Translations under genes and position numbers: made by a program
Notes under the pieces: model-generated
What the model was told of the DNA's origin: nothing
What the model saw: the letters and a program-made list of their open reading frames with translations, nothing else
Database searches by the model: none
Source of the DNA: Owenia fusiformis
Lineage: Eukaryota > Annelida > Polychaeta > Sabellida > Oweniidae
Assembly (NCBI GenBank): GCA_903813345.2
Contig: CAIIXF020000003.1
Coordinates: 24,441,248 to 24,505,247 of the forward strand
Direction of reading: 5' to 3'
Length of the DNA stretch: 64,000 bases
Shown here: positions 34,605-46,606 of the stretch, piece by piece
Numbering within the stretch: the stretch's first letter is position 1
How the letters are laid out: each line of letters begins with the position of its first letter

Positions 34605-34860
34605 ACCATACAGTACTGATCATGCCTGAAATCACACCGGCATGCGCCTAGGCGCGAGCGATCGGCACGCCGAGATGTCGTCGGTAGGCTCGCCGATCGG
34701 CATGCCTTTCGGCTCGCTGAGTACCCATCGACGCGTCTATCGGCGTTTAATTTGAATTCCCAGTCGGAGGGATCGATCGGCACACACTGTTCTGTACTAA
34801 ACACCGGGACTAACCATACCGTGAACAGATCTCCGATCGGCATTGAAACAACGTAAAAAC
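34605..34860. repeat. GC-rich GCCGATCGGC block, left member of an inverted pair
   Basis: An island of CpG-rich text in AT-rich DNA with words GATCGGCACGCCGAGATG, CTCGCCGATCGGCATGCC and CGACGCGTCTATCGGCG. Its outer edge CATACAGTACTGATCATGCC is the inverted match of GGCATGATGTGTACTGTATG at about 42510-42530. An 88-codon minus frame over the block is repeat-derived. Confidence 0.65.
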
Positions 34861-36482
34861 ACTTTCATCGGTATGAGTGATAAAATATAATAATAAACAA
34901 ACTGATGATTAAACCAAATACTTAAATAGGTCTATGTCATTTTTGTTATTTTCATCTGCATGTGTTATCGGACATTATTAGTTTATGATTAAAAACGTAT
35001 AATATTAATATTCATCGTCGAAATGTGTTTTGGAATAAAAAGATTTGATGGTGTTAATTTATTTTTATATTGGAATGTATCCGGGGGCTGGGGGGATAGC
35101 AAGGGCCAACATTTGACGAAGTAAGTTTTCAGTCGTATATTTTTTAAAAGAAAATGAACAATTCAGTCTCTCTGCAATCTGTTTTAAAATACGAGTTAAA
35201 TAAAACAGTCACGGCTGTGGTCAAAATATTTGTCACCTGCGGGGAGCATGTTATTTTTCATAAAAAACACACAAATTATATAATCTATAACTCATATATT
35301 TGTTACACGAAAAAACTACCTTTCGATCACAAAACCAGTGAGTACAATATTGATATTTTCAGATCTGATGCAATTATCGTACACAAATTGTGATTCAAGT
35401 CGGTTATTTTAAAAGCAGAAAAGAGATGAGAAATTGTATCAAACATGTCCGACTTCCTTACCAATTTATTTTTTAATTGAGGATAAGGGCTCCGCCTAAT
35501 CTGACTTTGATGGCTCGAAATCTGTAAATCTGTAAATCGAGAGCCATGTAGCAGTTAAAAGAGAAAAGCCCATAAGAGTTGAATAAATACATATCAATGA
35601 ATTATCTGTTCATAGTTTTAATATATTTATTCTAATAGGCTAATTGATACTTAAACAGGCATTTAATTAATACGTTGTGTTTGGGATTCATAATATTACT
35701 AAATAAAGTATCTAAAATTGATTATATGAAGTGCACCTGTTATTTTTACATTAAAGATGATCTGTTTTATTAGTCGCAACAAAACTTTTTTAAGTACATG
35801 TAGTATATCGTACATCAGTGAAGAAGCTACGGCTACCCGTTTTACGTGCAGTATGGCAATTCTTGAAATACTTGTATTTATTATGAATTACATTATTAGT
35901 CCAAAATACACATTTTGTTCAATAAGAAACACATAAAAACGTTCAATACATTATCTACACGCCCAGCGATCAGACAAAATGAACGGAGGAGGGAGGTCAG
36001 CCCATTTTTGATAGAAAATTCAACAAATCTTCACCAACCCCACCCCCTCCGATCCGTTCATATTTTCCGATCACCAGGTGCGTCTACAGGTGAATAAAAA
36101 CAACGTATTGCAAAAACCGTATTGTTATATTAAGATCTAGGAGTATTATAAGTGTTCGAACGCGGGATTTCTAAACTGCCACCAGACTACTGACTCTATA
36201 AAATACGCTTTACTACTAATTATTGAGCCGTTCAGTGAACATGGTGAACCAGATTTGGAATCAATAGTTGTAGTCTGTGATAAAATGAACTTGATACATG
36301 TTACTTGAATTTCTATCAACTCATTTTCATGATCAGAGATGGTCAAACGCTATATTCTATTGACAACGTAACATTCATTTGTCATCGTGACCTGCAGGTC
36401 ATGACAACCATCAACATGCAATGGTGTTTGTTTACAAAAAACTTGAAACCAGGAGTTTTATTTAGACGGGACTTTCCCTTTT
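34861..36482. other. No recognisable feature
   Basis: AT-rich; the longest frame (35154-35393, plus) has no motif. Nothing repetitive was noticed. Confidence 0.35.
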
Positions 36483-36628
36483 TATGTCACCACCAAAAGT
36501 GGTCACATATTGTTAAAGTCTCCAACTTTTTTGTGTACGGTGTTTAGCGTCTGGGGTCGGCGTTCAGCGTCTGTAACAAATGGCGGGTGGTGACATTTTT
36601 CATGTTTATGCCTTGTTTAATATTTAAG
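36483..36628 (+). repeat. Interspersed repeat family B, well preserved copy
   Basis: TATGTCACCACCAAAAGTGG TCACATATTGTTAAAGTCTC, GGCGTTCAGCGTCTGTAACA, AATGGCGGGTGGTGACATTT and TTCATGTTTATGCCTTGTTT. The start CACCACCAAAAGTGGT is itself a small hairpin. This is the best reference copy in the window. Confidence 0.75.
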
Positions 36629-36696
36629 GCTCCAAATGAAATATGATATCTGATATCATCATGATGTTATTCTTATTATATTATTCTGTTTTGCAG

Positions 36697-36752
36697 GTGC
36701 CAATGAGTATGACACACAAGCAGTGACAATTGAGATTTCAAGTCCAGTTTGA
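36697..36752 (+). other. Candidate terminal coding exon
   Basis: TTCTGTTTTGCAG| is a strong acceptor. The frame after it, taking one base from a previous exon, reads (G)ANEYDTQAVTIEISSPV and stops at TGA 36750-36752. The composition looks protein-like, and the end SSPV fits a class I PDZ-binding tail (S-x-hydrophobic). Its phase matches the donor at 22944. No parent protein is recognised. If real it is the last coding exon of a plus-strand gene that would enclose the receptor in an intron. Confidence 0.35.
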
Positions 36753-36837
36753 AGAACAATACGCCGTTCTTCAAGTTATAGCCCAGGGAGTTCAAGTTTA
36801 TGCATCTTGCCTCAAGTAAAGTGTTAGCCCTTAAAGA

Positions 36838-36999
36838 CAGGACCGTAGCCAGGGAGTGGCCGGGGGTCGAAGTTTTCACCATTTTGAGCAATTTTCAAAT
36901 GATTTTGGTCATTTTTTGGTCAGAGTTGTCAAAAGTGAACCCCTTGGAATTTCTTTAAAAGTGAACTCACTCTCTTGATACATCCTGACAGTGGGCCTG
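36838..36999. repeat. Short hAT-type MITE relic
   Basis: Starts CAGGACCGTAGCCAGGG and ends ATCCTGACAGTGGGCCTG, an eroded form of the CAGGCCCGTAGCCA / TGGCTACGGGCC ends seen at 39612-39777. The interior shares TTTAAAAGTGAACTCAC text with that copy. Confidence 0.55.
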
Positions 37000-39147
37000 A
37001 AAGGTTTATACCATATTCACGCGATATTGTATTGGGGAAATGGCACAGTTGCTTGATGCAAGAGTAAAACTTTGAAATAACCATAGATAATATTACAATA
37101 GATAAAAGTTTGGCATGCATTATTTTTTTCGTTTCATTATTAGATTTGAGAGCAGGTAGACGTATACAGCAGTGCAGTGAATTATGTTTGTATTTTAAGA
37201 AGTTGTTTTTCAGGTGTTACCAGCGATGATTGCAGGCATGAATACACTTTAAATATATTTCCTAACATATTCCTTCAGTAAATACACCCGTTTGCATGTT
37301 TTAAATAAGCCGTAAATAAAATGTTTAAACTTTGTAAGCATGGTCTATAAACTACAACGACCGTCAACCTTTTTTAAGTTTTGATTTGTTTTGTTGAAAT
37401 TAGATTAAGAAATTAGTCTTTCAAATGTCACCAGTGTCTTTGGGGTTGAGGTTTCACGTCGGTTTAAGTTAGAATAATTCTTTACTATCTGGTTTTGTTT
37501 GCTTCATTGTGAAATGTTCATCGAATTGTTATTTTTCGAATCATTTCCATTTCGTTACATAAGTCATTTGGAATAAACTTAATTTCAGCTAAAATGCAGG
37601 GTAGTGCATGGCTGTTTTTGAAACTTGAGAATTTTATTTTGACGTTTTGTTGCTTATCACCGTATTAATTATGTTTTATGTTTGTTTATTTGTTTTTATT
37701 TCTTATACAAGTACAAGTAAGTTATACATTGCAAGTCACACCCGTGGCAAACCCTGCATTGCCTTACAAAGTTTACATGAGCAGTTTCGAGAAACATTAG
37801 AATATGGGAGGGGTTCAAGAAGAGACCCGGTGTAAAAGGGTAGGAGGTCCAGACAGTATCTGTTGGAATGTTATATATTTCCCTATCCAACATATGATAG
37901 GCGTATGCATGAGTGGAGGGTTGGGGAAATAGGGCCTCGTGAGAGATACATGTACTTGACAGTCAGTAATTGTATACACCCCCCCCCTTCCTTGAAATGC
38001 TGAACTAATGTGCTTTTTTGTTCATTGAAACAATACGAAATCAAAATTGACTAGTTTCCTAATTACAATAAAAACAAACGGCTGATTAGAATATTACAGT
38101 GACTGTTTCCCGTCATTACATAACAATGTTGATGGTGGGCAAAGGAAATCGAGTCTGTATTGATCTAGTTAATAAGCATGATACGTGATTATAAACGTAG
38201 AGTAAAGGAAATGACGGGAAATTTTTTAGAATTCTCATTGTAATCAGAACTATGCGAATTTATACCATTCGCTCAGACATGGGCCAAAATTTTGATTCTT
38301 TTCAGCCTAATATTCTATCCAACAGCATTAAATGATCAAACTCAGTTATTTAGTAAAACTTCGATACAGCGGTAAATGAAAGTTTTATGCTTATTATGCG
38401 GGAACTATGAAATATTAGATTTAATTACCTAGGTACCGTATTCGGGGGGACATTTTATCCTTTTTAGATTTTATATCGATTTTGACATTTTTGCCCTCTG
38501 GCTATGAAATATGTCTCTGATATGTATGTATTTCCCGAGAGAAAATGGGACATTTGCGGGGCCTGATGCAAGACTAGTTATCTGTTTTCCTGGCTTGTTT
38601 GAAATGGATAAACTTTGCAATGTCGTATGTTTCAATGAAGCCCATGTGGGAATGACAGCCTGTAGACCTAGAAATCCATATTTATATACTATAGATCGAG
38701 ATAGAATAGTAATACAAAATATAGTATTCCAATTTCCAGTATCACACTAGACACCAACTTTTAAATACTAGTAACAGATTTAGAATTCCTATTTTAAAAT
38801 CAAGAGTCAGTTTAATCAGGAATTATAAATTCATTGATAAAATGCGATCGAGATAGACTGGTGGACAGGATGAGCTAGGATGCAATCAGGAAGGCGCTTA
38901 GTTGTTTATATTAATTATTGGGTCTTATAACACCTTAGTATAGTATACCCCTCCCTCCCAAATCACAACTTCGCAACCACCGTCAATTTTATAATCAAAT
39001 CCCTTTCCCTCACTAATGCAAATATATGAATAAATATAATTGGAGTGAATTGCATGCGTTTCGAATGAAGTTATCTTTGTAGTACTAGTATTAATTTGTT
39101 CAAACAAGTTTACAGAAGATAAATGAAAGGGGACAAAGGGAAACACA
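37000..39147. other. 2.1 kb without recognisable genes
   Basis: Short frames only. A poly-C run at 37977-37988 (CACCCCCCCCCTTCC) and short AT microsatellites are the only peculiarities. Confidence 0.35.
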
Positions 39148-39420
39148 GGGGCGTAGCCAACTTTCAGTCAGGGGGGATGCGATTGCCCCTTAAAAATTCG
39201 GTTTTCAGTCAGAATGGGGTGGGGGTGCGATTAGCAAGCCAAAATATTTTTTGAAGATATGTTTTGAATTTTACAAAAATCAATGCAATTTCCTTCAAAA
39301 TTGAGTTAGAAACTTCACCTTTACTTCACAATAAAAAGCATATTTTAAAGCTCATTTCTTCTTCCATCTCATGGTTATATTTTCATTAGTGATGGGGGAG
39401 GGGGTGTGGTCGCTAGGCCT
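39148..39420. repeat. Possible hAT-type element (CAGGGGCGTAGCCAAC end)
   Basis: CACAGGGGCGTAGCCAACTT at 39148 is a typical hAT-like tip, followed by GGGGGGATGCGATTGCCCC. A matching right end is uncertain (GGTCGCTAGGCCTATG near 39408). Confidence 0.35.
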
Positions 39421-39611
39421 ATGAAAACATTTCAACCTGCCAACCTTACGGAGCAAGTATACATCAATTTGCTTATAATATCAATACAGATAAATGGTCG
39501 AAACTGGAAGCGTAATTGATAAAGCACAGCAAAGTATTTAGCTTAAGGCTTATTAAAATAATGAACGTTCTATCTACAATCATGTTGTATAAACATCTGT
39601 ACATGTAGTCT

Positions 39612-39777
39612 CAGGCCCGTAGCCAAGAGGGGGGTTGAGTAAATGCGAGCAACCAAAAGTTCTTTCAAAATCATGCCCTTTGTCTTGTGATCTTCAAGTT
39701 ATTTGGGACAACATGTGACACTCCTTTTTTAAAAAGCGAACTAACCCCTTGCCAAAAGCTGGCTACGGGCCCGCCTG
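39612..39777. mobile_element. Short hAT-type MITE
   Basis: The tips are CAGGCCCGTAGCCAAGAGGG and CTGGCTACGGGCCCGCCTG: complementary ends over about 14 bp. It is 166 bp long, non-coding, and related to 36838-36999. The flanks give only a partial 8-bp match. Confidence 0.65.
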
Positions 39778-40127
39778 TAACATCCCCTACAAAAGTGTGT
39801 TCCCGTCTTGTAAGTAATAATAAATCAAAACAAAGCTTTTTTTAAATTATGAATGTAAACACTTATCAATATGTATGCAACATGCAAAACCAATAAACTG
39901 AATACATTTAAAGATTAGACTGCAGCTTCTTGAAAAGAAAGCAGAACGTGTCATCACCGCCAACATAGAGAGCAACGTGTACTAATTATAAGTATCTGAA
40001 AGATAACGCAAAAAACTTAATTATTAACTTTCAAGTCTTAACAATAACATGTAACTGTAACATGTAACTGTAACATAACATATATATCGCCCCGAGGGGT
40101 CATTTAGCTTGATGAATAACCCCTCTG

Positions 40128-40343
40128 GTATTAGAGAGGTTTCGCACAATGGATTAACCTCAACTCGTTTAAGTTTGAACTAGCTGCTCATTAAGCTGCA
40201 CCCTCCGCGCAGAGCCTAGAAATAAACTACAGAAGATGAAGCTCTCTTTTTATTAAGAAGTGAAGTCGAACGAATGCAAAGGGTAATAAATCTGGTGAAC
40301 ACAACACGTTGAGCTAAAAACTTGCGAAACCTCTCTATAAACG
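40128..40343. repeat. Small TIR element (AGAGAGGTTTCGCA tips)
   Basis: TTAGAGAGGTTTCGCACAAT at 40129 pairs with TTGCGAAACCTCTCTA ending about 40338, with TA on both sides. It is about 215 bp, non-coding, and looks like a TA-inserted MITE. Confidence 0.6.
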
Positions 40344-41810
40344 CATTGTTGAACGCAAATGATCATGTGGATTCACTTAAATTCTGAATTATATTCAACT
40401 GTTTCTGTAAACTTCAACGAATGCATTTAATCCCATGATGCGTTTCACTCCTATCTGGAGTCTGGGAGTGCAGACTTGCACCCCGGGACTTGCACCAACC
40501 CTTGCCCCTCTTTCACCCCGTGTCATCCTTGAGGTCCATGCATAGCCAAACACTTCACATGCCTGTATCACCCCGTTAATGGAAACAACCTGTAAAAAAT
40601 GAATATCATATTAAGCAAATGCATTTTATGGCCAGGTGACCGAGACATCAAAGTGATATTGAGTAAATTTCCTCCAACTCCAAACGTAATTATATAGATA
40701 TAAATAACTCTCTTCATAAAAGTTCACAATCCTTATCTAAATTGTGTATGGAACAAAACCAGAAGTCTGTTATATTATTAGTCTACAAAATGCCCGGTGA
40801 CTTAACTGTATGGAATTTTGAAATATAAAAATTTTATTGTAGATATATAACATAAACACATCAACATAGAAAAATTCAATACAGTTATATTGTAACAATA
40901 TTCATATTATTTTAATTAGAGGGACCAAATACATTCGCTATTGCTAAGGTTTCTACGACTTTAACTGTCTTATCAGCATCTTGATCCATCAAGGTATTAC
41001 AATATTGTATGACTGAAAGAATACACTGGTAAGCTATGTCAGAGCATGAAATTACAATTACACTATGCTTCATAGGCGGCTTCATACTCCTTACGTCTCA
41101 AAATCTCTTAATTTTCAAATGGGAGTATATCATTTTCGTGAGCGGGATTTGGCGGGACAATACGATTTTCTTTCAAAATCAAAAATATTCCAAGGTGTTA
41201 TTCATCGGGAAGTAGTATCATGGGATAAATTTAGATATATCATTGCATCCCACGACCGGTTTGATTATCAATACGCAATCAGTTTGGTACTGGTCAAGCA
41301 GTAATAAATAACAGACGCTAATAAGACACAGGATGCAATCAGGTTAATTATCGTCTTTTATTGTCTTAAGTCTCAGCGTACCTTGTAAGATAATCGTTCC
41401 CGTTTGATTTTGTTTGAATCGAAATTAAACGGAGGAGGGGGGGTGAACATTTATATCTTAATTTTATTCCTTACAATAGTTAAGAAATTTTGTTGATCAT
41501 GTTGGCTCCAAGCAACAATTTTAAACCGTCGTTCTGTAAGACTGTGAAACACTAAATTATTTCGTGTTTTTATTATCTTAACGTAGCGTATATTAATACT
41601 TGTTTGCTGGATGAGACCCGGGGAATGAGATTGATTTCAATATGATTCGCACAATGATAAGGCTTTCATCACAGGCTTCAATGACTGCCCATCATTGGCA
41701 TCATACTGTATTTCAATAATTCCTTTATTATGATAATTGTTGAAGGTACGAAATACAACACGATCATTTTAATCATGGAAATTCGTCCTTTGCTAAATCA
41801 TGTCAAGTTG
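40344..41810. other. No recognisable feature
   Basis: AT-rich; a 79-codon plus frame at 41065-41304 has no recognisable motif. Confidence 0.35.
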
Positions 41811-41814
41811 AAAT

Positions 41815-42535
41815 AATGTCCGATGGGAGGCTTTTTAGAAGGGTTGTACCAAGCAATGTTTAGTTTTGATTGACAGTTCCAACGACTACGCCGATGGGCA
41901 GTCTTGATAGGTGCTGATGGGAATGCAGTTCCGGGGAGACACGGGGAATAAAAACAAATATTTTGAACTTGCTTTCTCTTGAGCTTTCGAAATTGTACCC
42001 TCTCCCCACTTGGCAAAATCTGTCTCGATAAATATTCTTTTTACTCAAACTTACTCAAACAAATGAATTGTCCACTTTTCAATGTACATGAACATCTTTT
42101 TAGTCGTAGAATCTCATCATTCGTTTAATACCTAGCCAGTTTATTTAATTCAGTTACCCCGTGCGACGACATAGATTGTAAAAAATATTTAATCTGTGGG
42201 ACGTTAATAGCGATATATTACATTAAGCTGTATGGATTAATGTCCCCGGGTTAATGTCTCACGAATTTTAAATCGAAATATTATCGTCTTGGCGATGAGC
42301 AATGTAATTTGTTGATACACGTAATTCTCACGACGAAGTCGATGGATAGTGCCGATGGGAATGCGGTTCCGATGACTGTGTCGATCGGCAGTACTTTCCT
42401 GTGCCGATGGCAAGGCCCATCGGCGTGCCGACCTGTGCCTATCGACGTGCCGATCGGCCTGCCGACTACGCGCCTATCGACTCGCCGATTGGAGCATGCC
42501 GATGTGATCTTAGGCATGATGTGTACTGTATGTAT
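41815..42535. repeat. GC-rich GCCGATCGGC block, right member of an inverted pair
   Basis: 42340-42500 carries GTGCCGATGGCAAGGCCCATC, CGACGTGCCGATCGGCCTGC and GACTCGCCGATTGGAGCATG. Its right edge (GGCATGATGTGTACTGTATG) is the inverted match of the 34.6-kb block. A smaller diverged unit with CCGATGGGCAG...GATGGGAATGCAGTTCC lies at 41875-41935 and repeats GATGGGAATGCGGTTCC of 42354-42370. Overlapping frames of 79-93 codons are repeat-derived. Confidence 0.6.
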
Positions 42536-43049
42536 CACCCATAGATAACATGGAATTACCATGATATCGTGTTACCATGAATAATAAACAATTGGAAATG
42601 AGTAGAGGCTATTGCTACTGTTTCAATATACAGTTTAATTTTTATCACATTCAGTTTATCAAACTGCATCCTGTATTTTGTAATACTCTGGTCTTACACA
42701 CTTGTGCTTACACATCCTTAATTGCAAAGGTTTAAAAACATGAATCATGTATTGCCTGGAGTGGTTGATGTAAAGAAGCTGAAAAAGTACAAGAGGAACC
42801 ATTCATACAAAGCCCTGTAACACAACAGAAAGTTATGAGAAAAGTAAAAAGCCAATATAGATTTAGCATATTGATCGACAAACGAGTATTATTTTAAGTG
42901 CAACAATCTTGACTGGTAGGTGTCTGATACACACGCGTTGGTTGGAAAAATATTTGGCAAAATCTCTATATATTGCTTCCTCTGGTGTGTCTGAACGTTA
43001 ACATCAGCTGCCTCTAGTCAGATCGACTAACAAAACAACCTTTATGAGG

Positions 43050-43180
43050 GTTGTCGAGTTGGCCGAGAGGGCTTGAACGCCGGCACGTTCAGGCTAGGCA
43101 ATTGGGCGTCGTAACCACGAGGTTGCTAGTTCGAGACGAGTGTGCTCCTTGTATTGTATTGTATTATATATTTATTGCCT
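43050..43180 (+). mobile_element. Second SINE-like element, type II tRNA-derived head
   Basis: GTTGTCGAGTTGGCCGAGAG resembles the 5' half and A box of Ser/Leu tRNAs, and GGTTGCTAGTTCGAGAC about 60 bp later resembles a B box. It is followed by a TTGTATTGTATTGTATT tail, as expected for a SINE. It is not a functional tRNA: the acceptor ends do not pair and the anticodon arm is unclear. Confidence 0.6.
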
Positions 43181-46100
43181 TATTTATATGAGAGAATACA
43201 TTTTAGTATAAATATGGTTTACATATAAAATATAATATACAAGGATAAGATTAAATTATGTGATAAAAAGTTGTTATTTTGTTTATTCATTGATACACTC
43301 ATCCCCAATTCAATTAGTAACCACAAAAAGCCAAAAGGTAACAGCCGTACTCCAATTTCAACTTCTACCATTCCTGAATATATTTGATACTGCAGAGACA
43401 CAAAATACTCTTCACATCTCCCATTTGATATGTAATCTAATAATCCTGTTTGCCATTCCCTAGAGGCTTTTCTTATGTAAGTATTTTCTTAATATTTCAA
43501 ATCTGTTTAATGATGCATCTTATGTTGACAACAAAATGTTGCTTAAGAAATATTTTCTTTGTATTAATTGTAAGATGGAACCGATTAATGATTTTCAACA
43601 AAATGTTATTGATTCCCGTTGCTTGTTAAGGGCAAATAAATACAGATCATAATATGGCATGATATAATCTAATCCAAATATTTTCTCTGTCAAAATCAAA
43701 ACATTTTTTTTCTAGAAATGGAAGTATCCCATTTCTGTTTTTCAGTAGATACCAATCTTGTATTATCAGCAAGGTATGATGTTTTCATTGAAAATCAACC
43801 TAGTAAATTAGTATGGCAGATGCCAACAGTACAGGGTACAGATTGAATAACAATTTCAATTTTTACTGATGTATTGATTGAATTTGATCACTCATTGTAT
43901 ATGGTTACTAATAATATTTGAGGTTGTATTTTTTCTTGGAGCCAATTGCTCTGTAACTGATATTCCTGTTGTATTTTGATTCTTTCAGGTCAATTTTTTT
44001 CTAATTATACTGAATCATTGCTAATGAAATATATAAGCCGATATGGGCAAAAGGGACAAGTCCAAACAGCTTAGTGTTTTGGATAACTAATGAACCATTT
44101 TAGAATTAATGAAATATGTATGTGCTAAGAAAGACCAAAAAGCATTTTCCCCAAGTATGTTACTTATCATTTGGTATTTCTCTTTGCAACCAAACAGCCA
44201 ATTGACTACATGCAACAGCTTGGAACTTGTTTAGGATCTAATGTGCCTTGAAGAAATGCGATCATAAAAAGTCCTAACATAGTCCAGCCTAATGAATTGG
44301 CAAAGCACTCGATGATACCTTATGTCTTTCAAACAGTATTGATAATTTAGTATGTGATTATGTAAGCCATTTAAACTATTTATGACCATCTTTCTTATTT
44401 ATGCTCTCTATGATATATGTGAACAGATTGAACCAGGGAGTATGCCATACAATAAACAATTAAAGTGGTTTCGGGCATGGGGTTGATTCTCCAGATAAAT
44501 CATGTTCCAGAACATCGTAAGCTACATACACAGGAGGGGCCCGAGGCATATTAAGTAATCAAAATATTTTGCATCATTCAATTAAAATGTTATGGTTTAT
44601 AACTACAGGATAAGTAACTGTAACTAGCAAGTCCTGAAAGTTGTATTTGGCCTTGTAGCCTAGATTCCTTTGCCTTTCGCCACTCTCTAATTATATATAA
44701 CTTTTATTGACATATTGTATCATTACATGATTAGTCACAACTACTCACTAAAACTACTATCTACTACTGAACTAAAACTATATCTTGACATGATTTGATA
44801 TATTTACTGAAAGCATACAAGAGAGGCAAAATATTTTAAATGTTATGTGATATTTAGTTGAATTTCTATGTACTCTAGTTAGCCAAGTCAGTGATGTTTT
44901 CAGTTTTGTATTTGCACTTACTGACTTTCCATTTTTATATTTAAAAATATTACATGTCTTTAACAAAAGGATATTCAGTGCACAATCATCATCATTTAAT
45001 ATTCCCTTGATACTGGATAGTATTTGTTAAATCATATCCATCACTTACAAATGCCATATTAGCCTTAATAGGATTTGTAAATCAATAAATTAACTTGCAT
45101 TTATTGCCAGTTTTATCCTTGAAATCTCATCAAATTAGCATATGGTGATTATGAAAACAACAAATTCTAGTTTGTGGATGCATAAGTCAAAAAGGCATGT
45201 GATCACCAGGAATACCCAGGTGCCTGAGTGCCTCAGTACAGTGGCTCTGAATAGAAGAAATAAACAGACATTTTTTAATTCTGATAAGATCAAAATAAGG
45301 AGCCATTGCGGTCTTAATTGAAGTTCCAATATACAATTAATGCCATTGTCAGAATAAACTCTTGCGAGTGCCATTTTAGTTGGGTAGCTGATTAAGTTAT
45401 ATTCTGATTAGGTAAGGAATATGCTCAAGTGCCTTGAAGCCAGTTGAAATGTGAAAGGGCTATTATCAAGGACTCATCTTATGATATATTGACTGAAAAG
45501 AATCATATTGAAATCAACAATAGCTTTTATGAAAAAGCTTATATTTGATATTGCTATTTTCATAGTTTCTTATCTTGCCTTTTGTGTTGTTTCATAAGAT
45601 CAAAGTTATACGTCAACAGAAAATCTCATAAATCCTACTTCACAGCCTTTTCTGAGTTCCAATAAAATGTTTTCGATTAATTTGGAGATGCCCATTTAAA
45701 AGACTATGAGATGAATTTGATAAACAATCCTCCTGAGGACTTCTAACAATTTGAACTCACTAATGGATAACTTAAGTGGAAATTATTTCTTATTACCACT
45801 TTCTTGAAGCGTTTGAACTACTTTCATAGTCTTAATTATGAAATATTGACGATGGTCCAATTTGATAATTTAGATAATTGTATAATGATGACATTTAGGA
45901 AGGGGAAGGTTCTTTATTGTTGTCTTTTGCTGATGACTTCTGTCTGATCAGGCAGGTGGGCACGACATAAATCTTGTCATACAAATTCCACAAACATCGT
46001 TTACCTGTTCAATAAGAAATTTTTACAGGTGCAAGTGTAAGAACGGACTAGTGCCAACACTTTGAATTGAGGACTATCTGTAACAGAAGGGAAGACACAA

Positions 46101-46603
46101 ATATTGATTGCATGTGTTGAGATCATTATCAAAGTATTAGTAATTGTTAATATTGCATAAATGTTGTAACCAGCTACATGTTCAGAGGAAACTCCTCATC
46201 TCCCGTGGTTTATTGATTGATGTCAGATTGAAATTACATCATATTTCTCACATCAAGGTATAACCCATCTGTAAGGCTGAATAATCTCCCTATCTTTTTG
46301 CCCTTTTGTTTTCTCAATCTAGATCTGTTAATAACAATCTCAACAATCAATGTAAAAAAACTTTGTCATAATAAAATGTGACATCTAACCACAATATCAT
46401 GAACTAATCATATAAAAACGTCTCTGCAATTATCATTAAGGTTCTGTAATGAGAATCTAGCATGTTAATGATTTGTATCAGAATGCATGGTACACAAGAC
46501 ATCAACAAGATGGACATAAATTTTAATACACGGATTACTTCATAGATTACTCGACCAAGTTCAATATGTCACATCTAAAACAACACAAGTTATAAGGAAA
46601 AAC
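43181..46603. other. 3.4 kb without recognisable genes
   Basis: AT-rich. A plus-strand acceptor-like TTTTGATTCTTTCAG at 43990 is followed by a stop-rich stretch. I see no conserved frame and no repeat family from elsewhere in the window. Confidence 0.35.
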
Positions 46604-46606
46604 ATG

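Noticed and set aside
42281-42562. 93-codon and 79-codon opposite frames
   Set aside because: Both fall in the GC-rich palindromic block, where stop codons are rare; no domain.
43050-43147. Functional Ser/Leu tRNA gene
   Set aside because: The acceptor stem does not pair, the anticodon arm is unclear and a SINE-type tail follows; called SINE-like.
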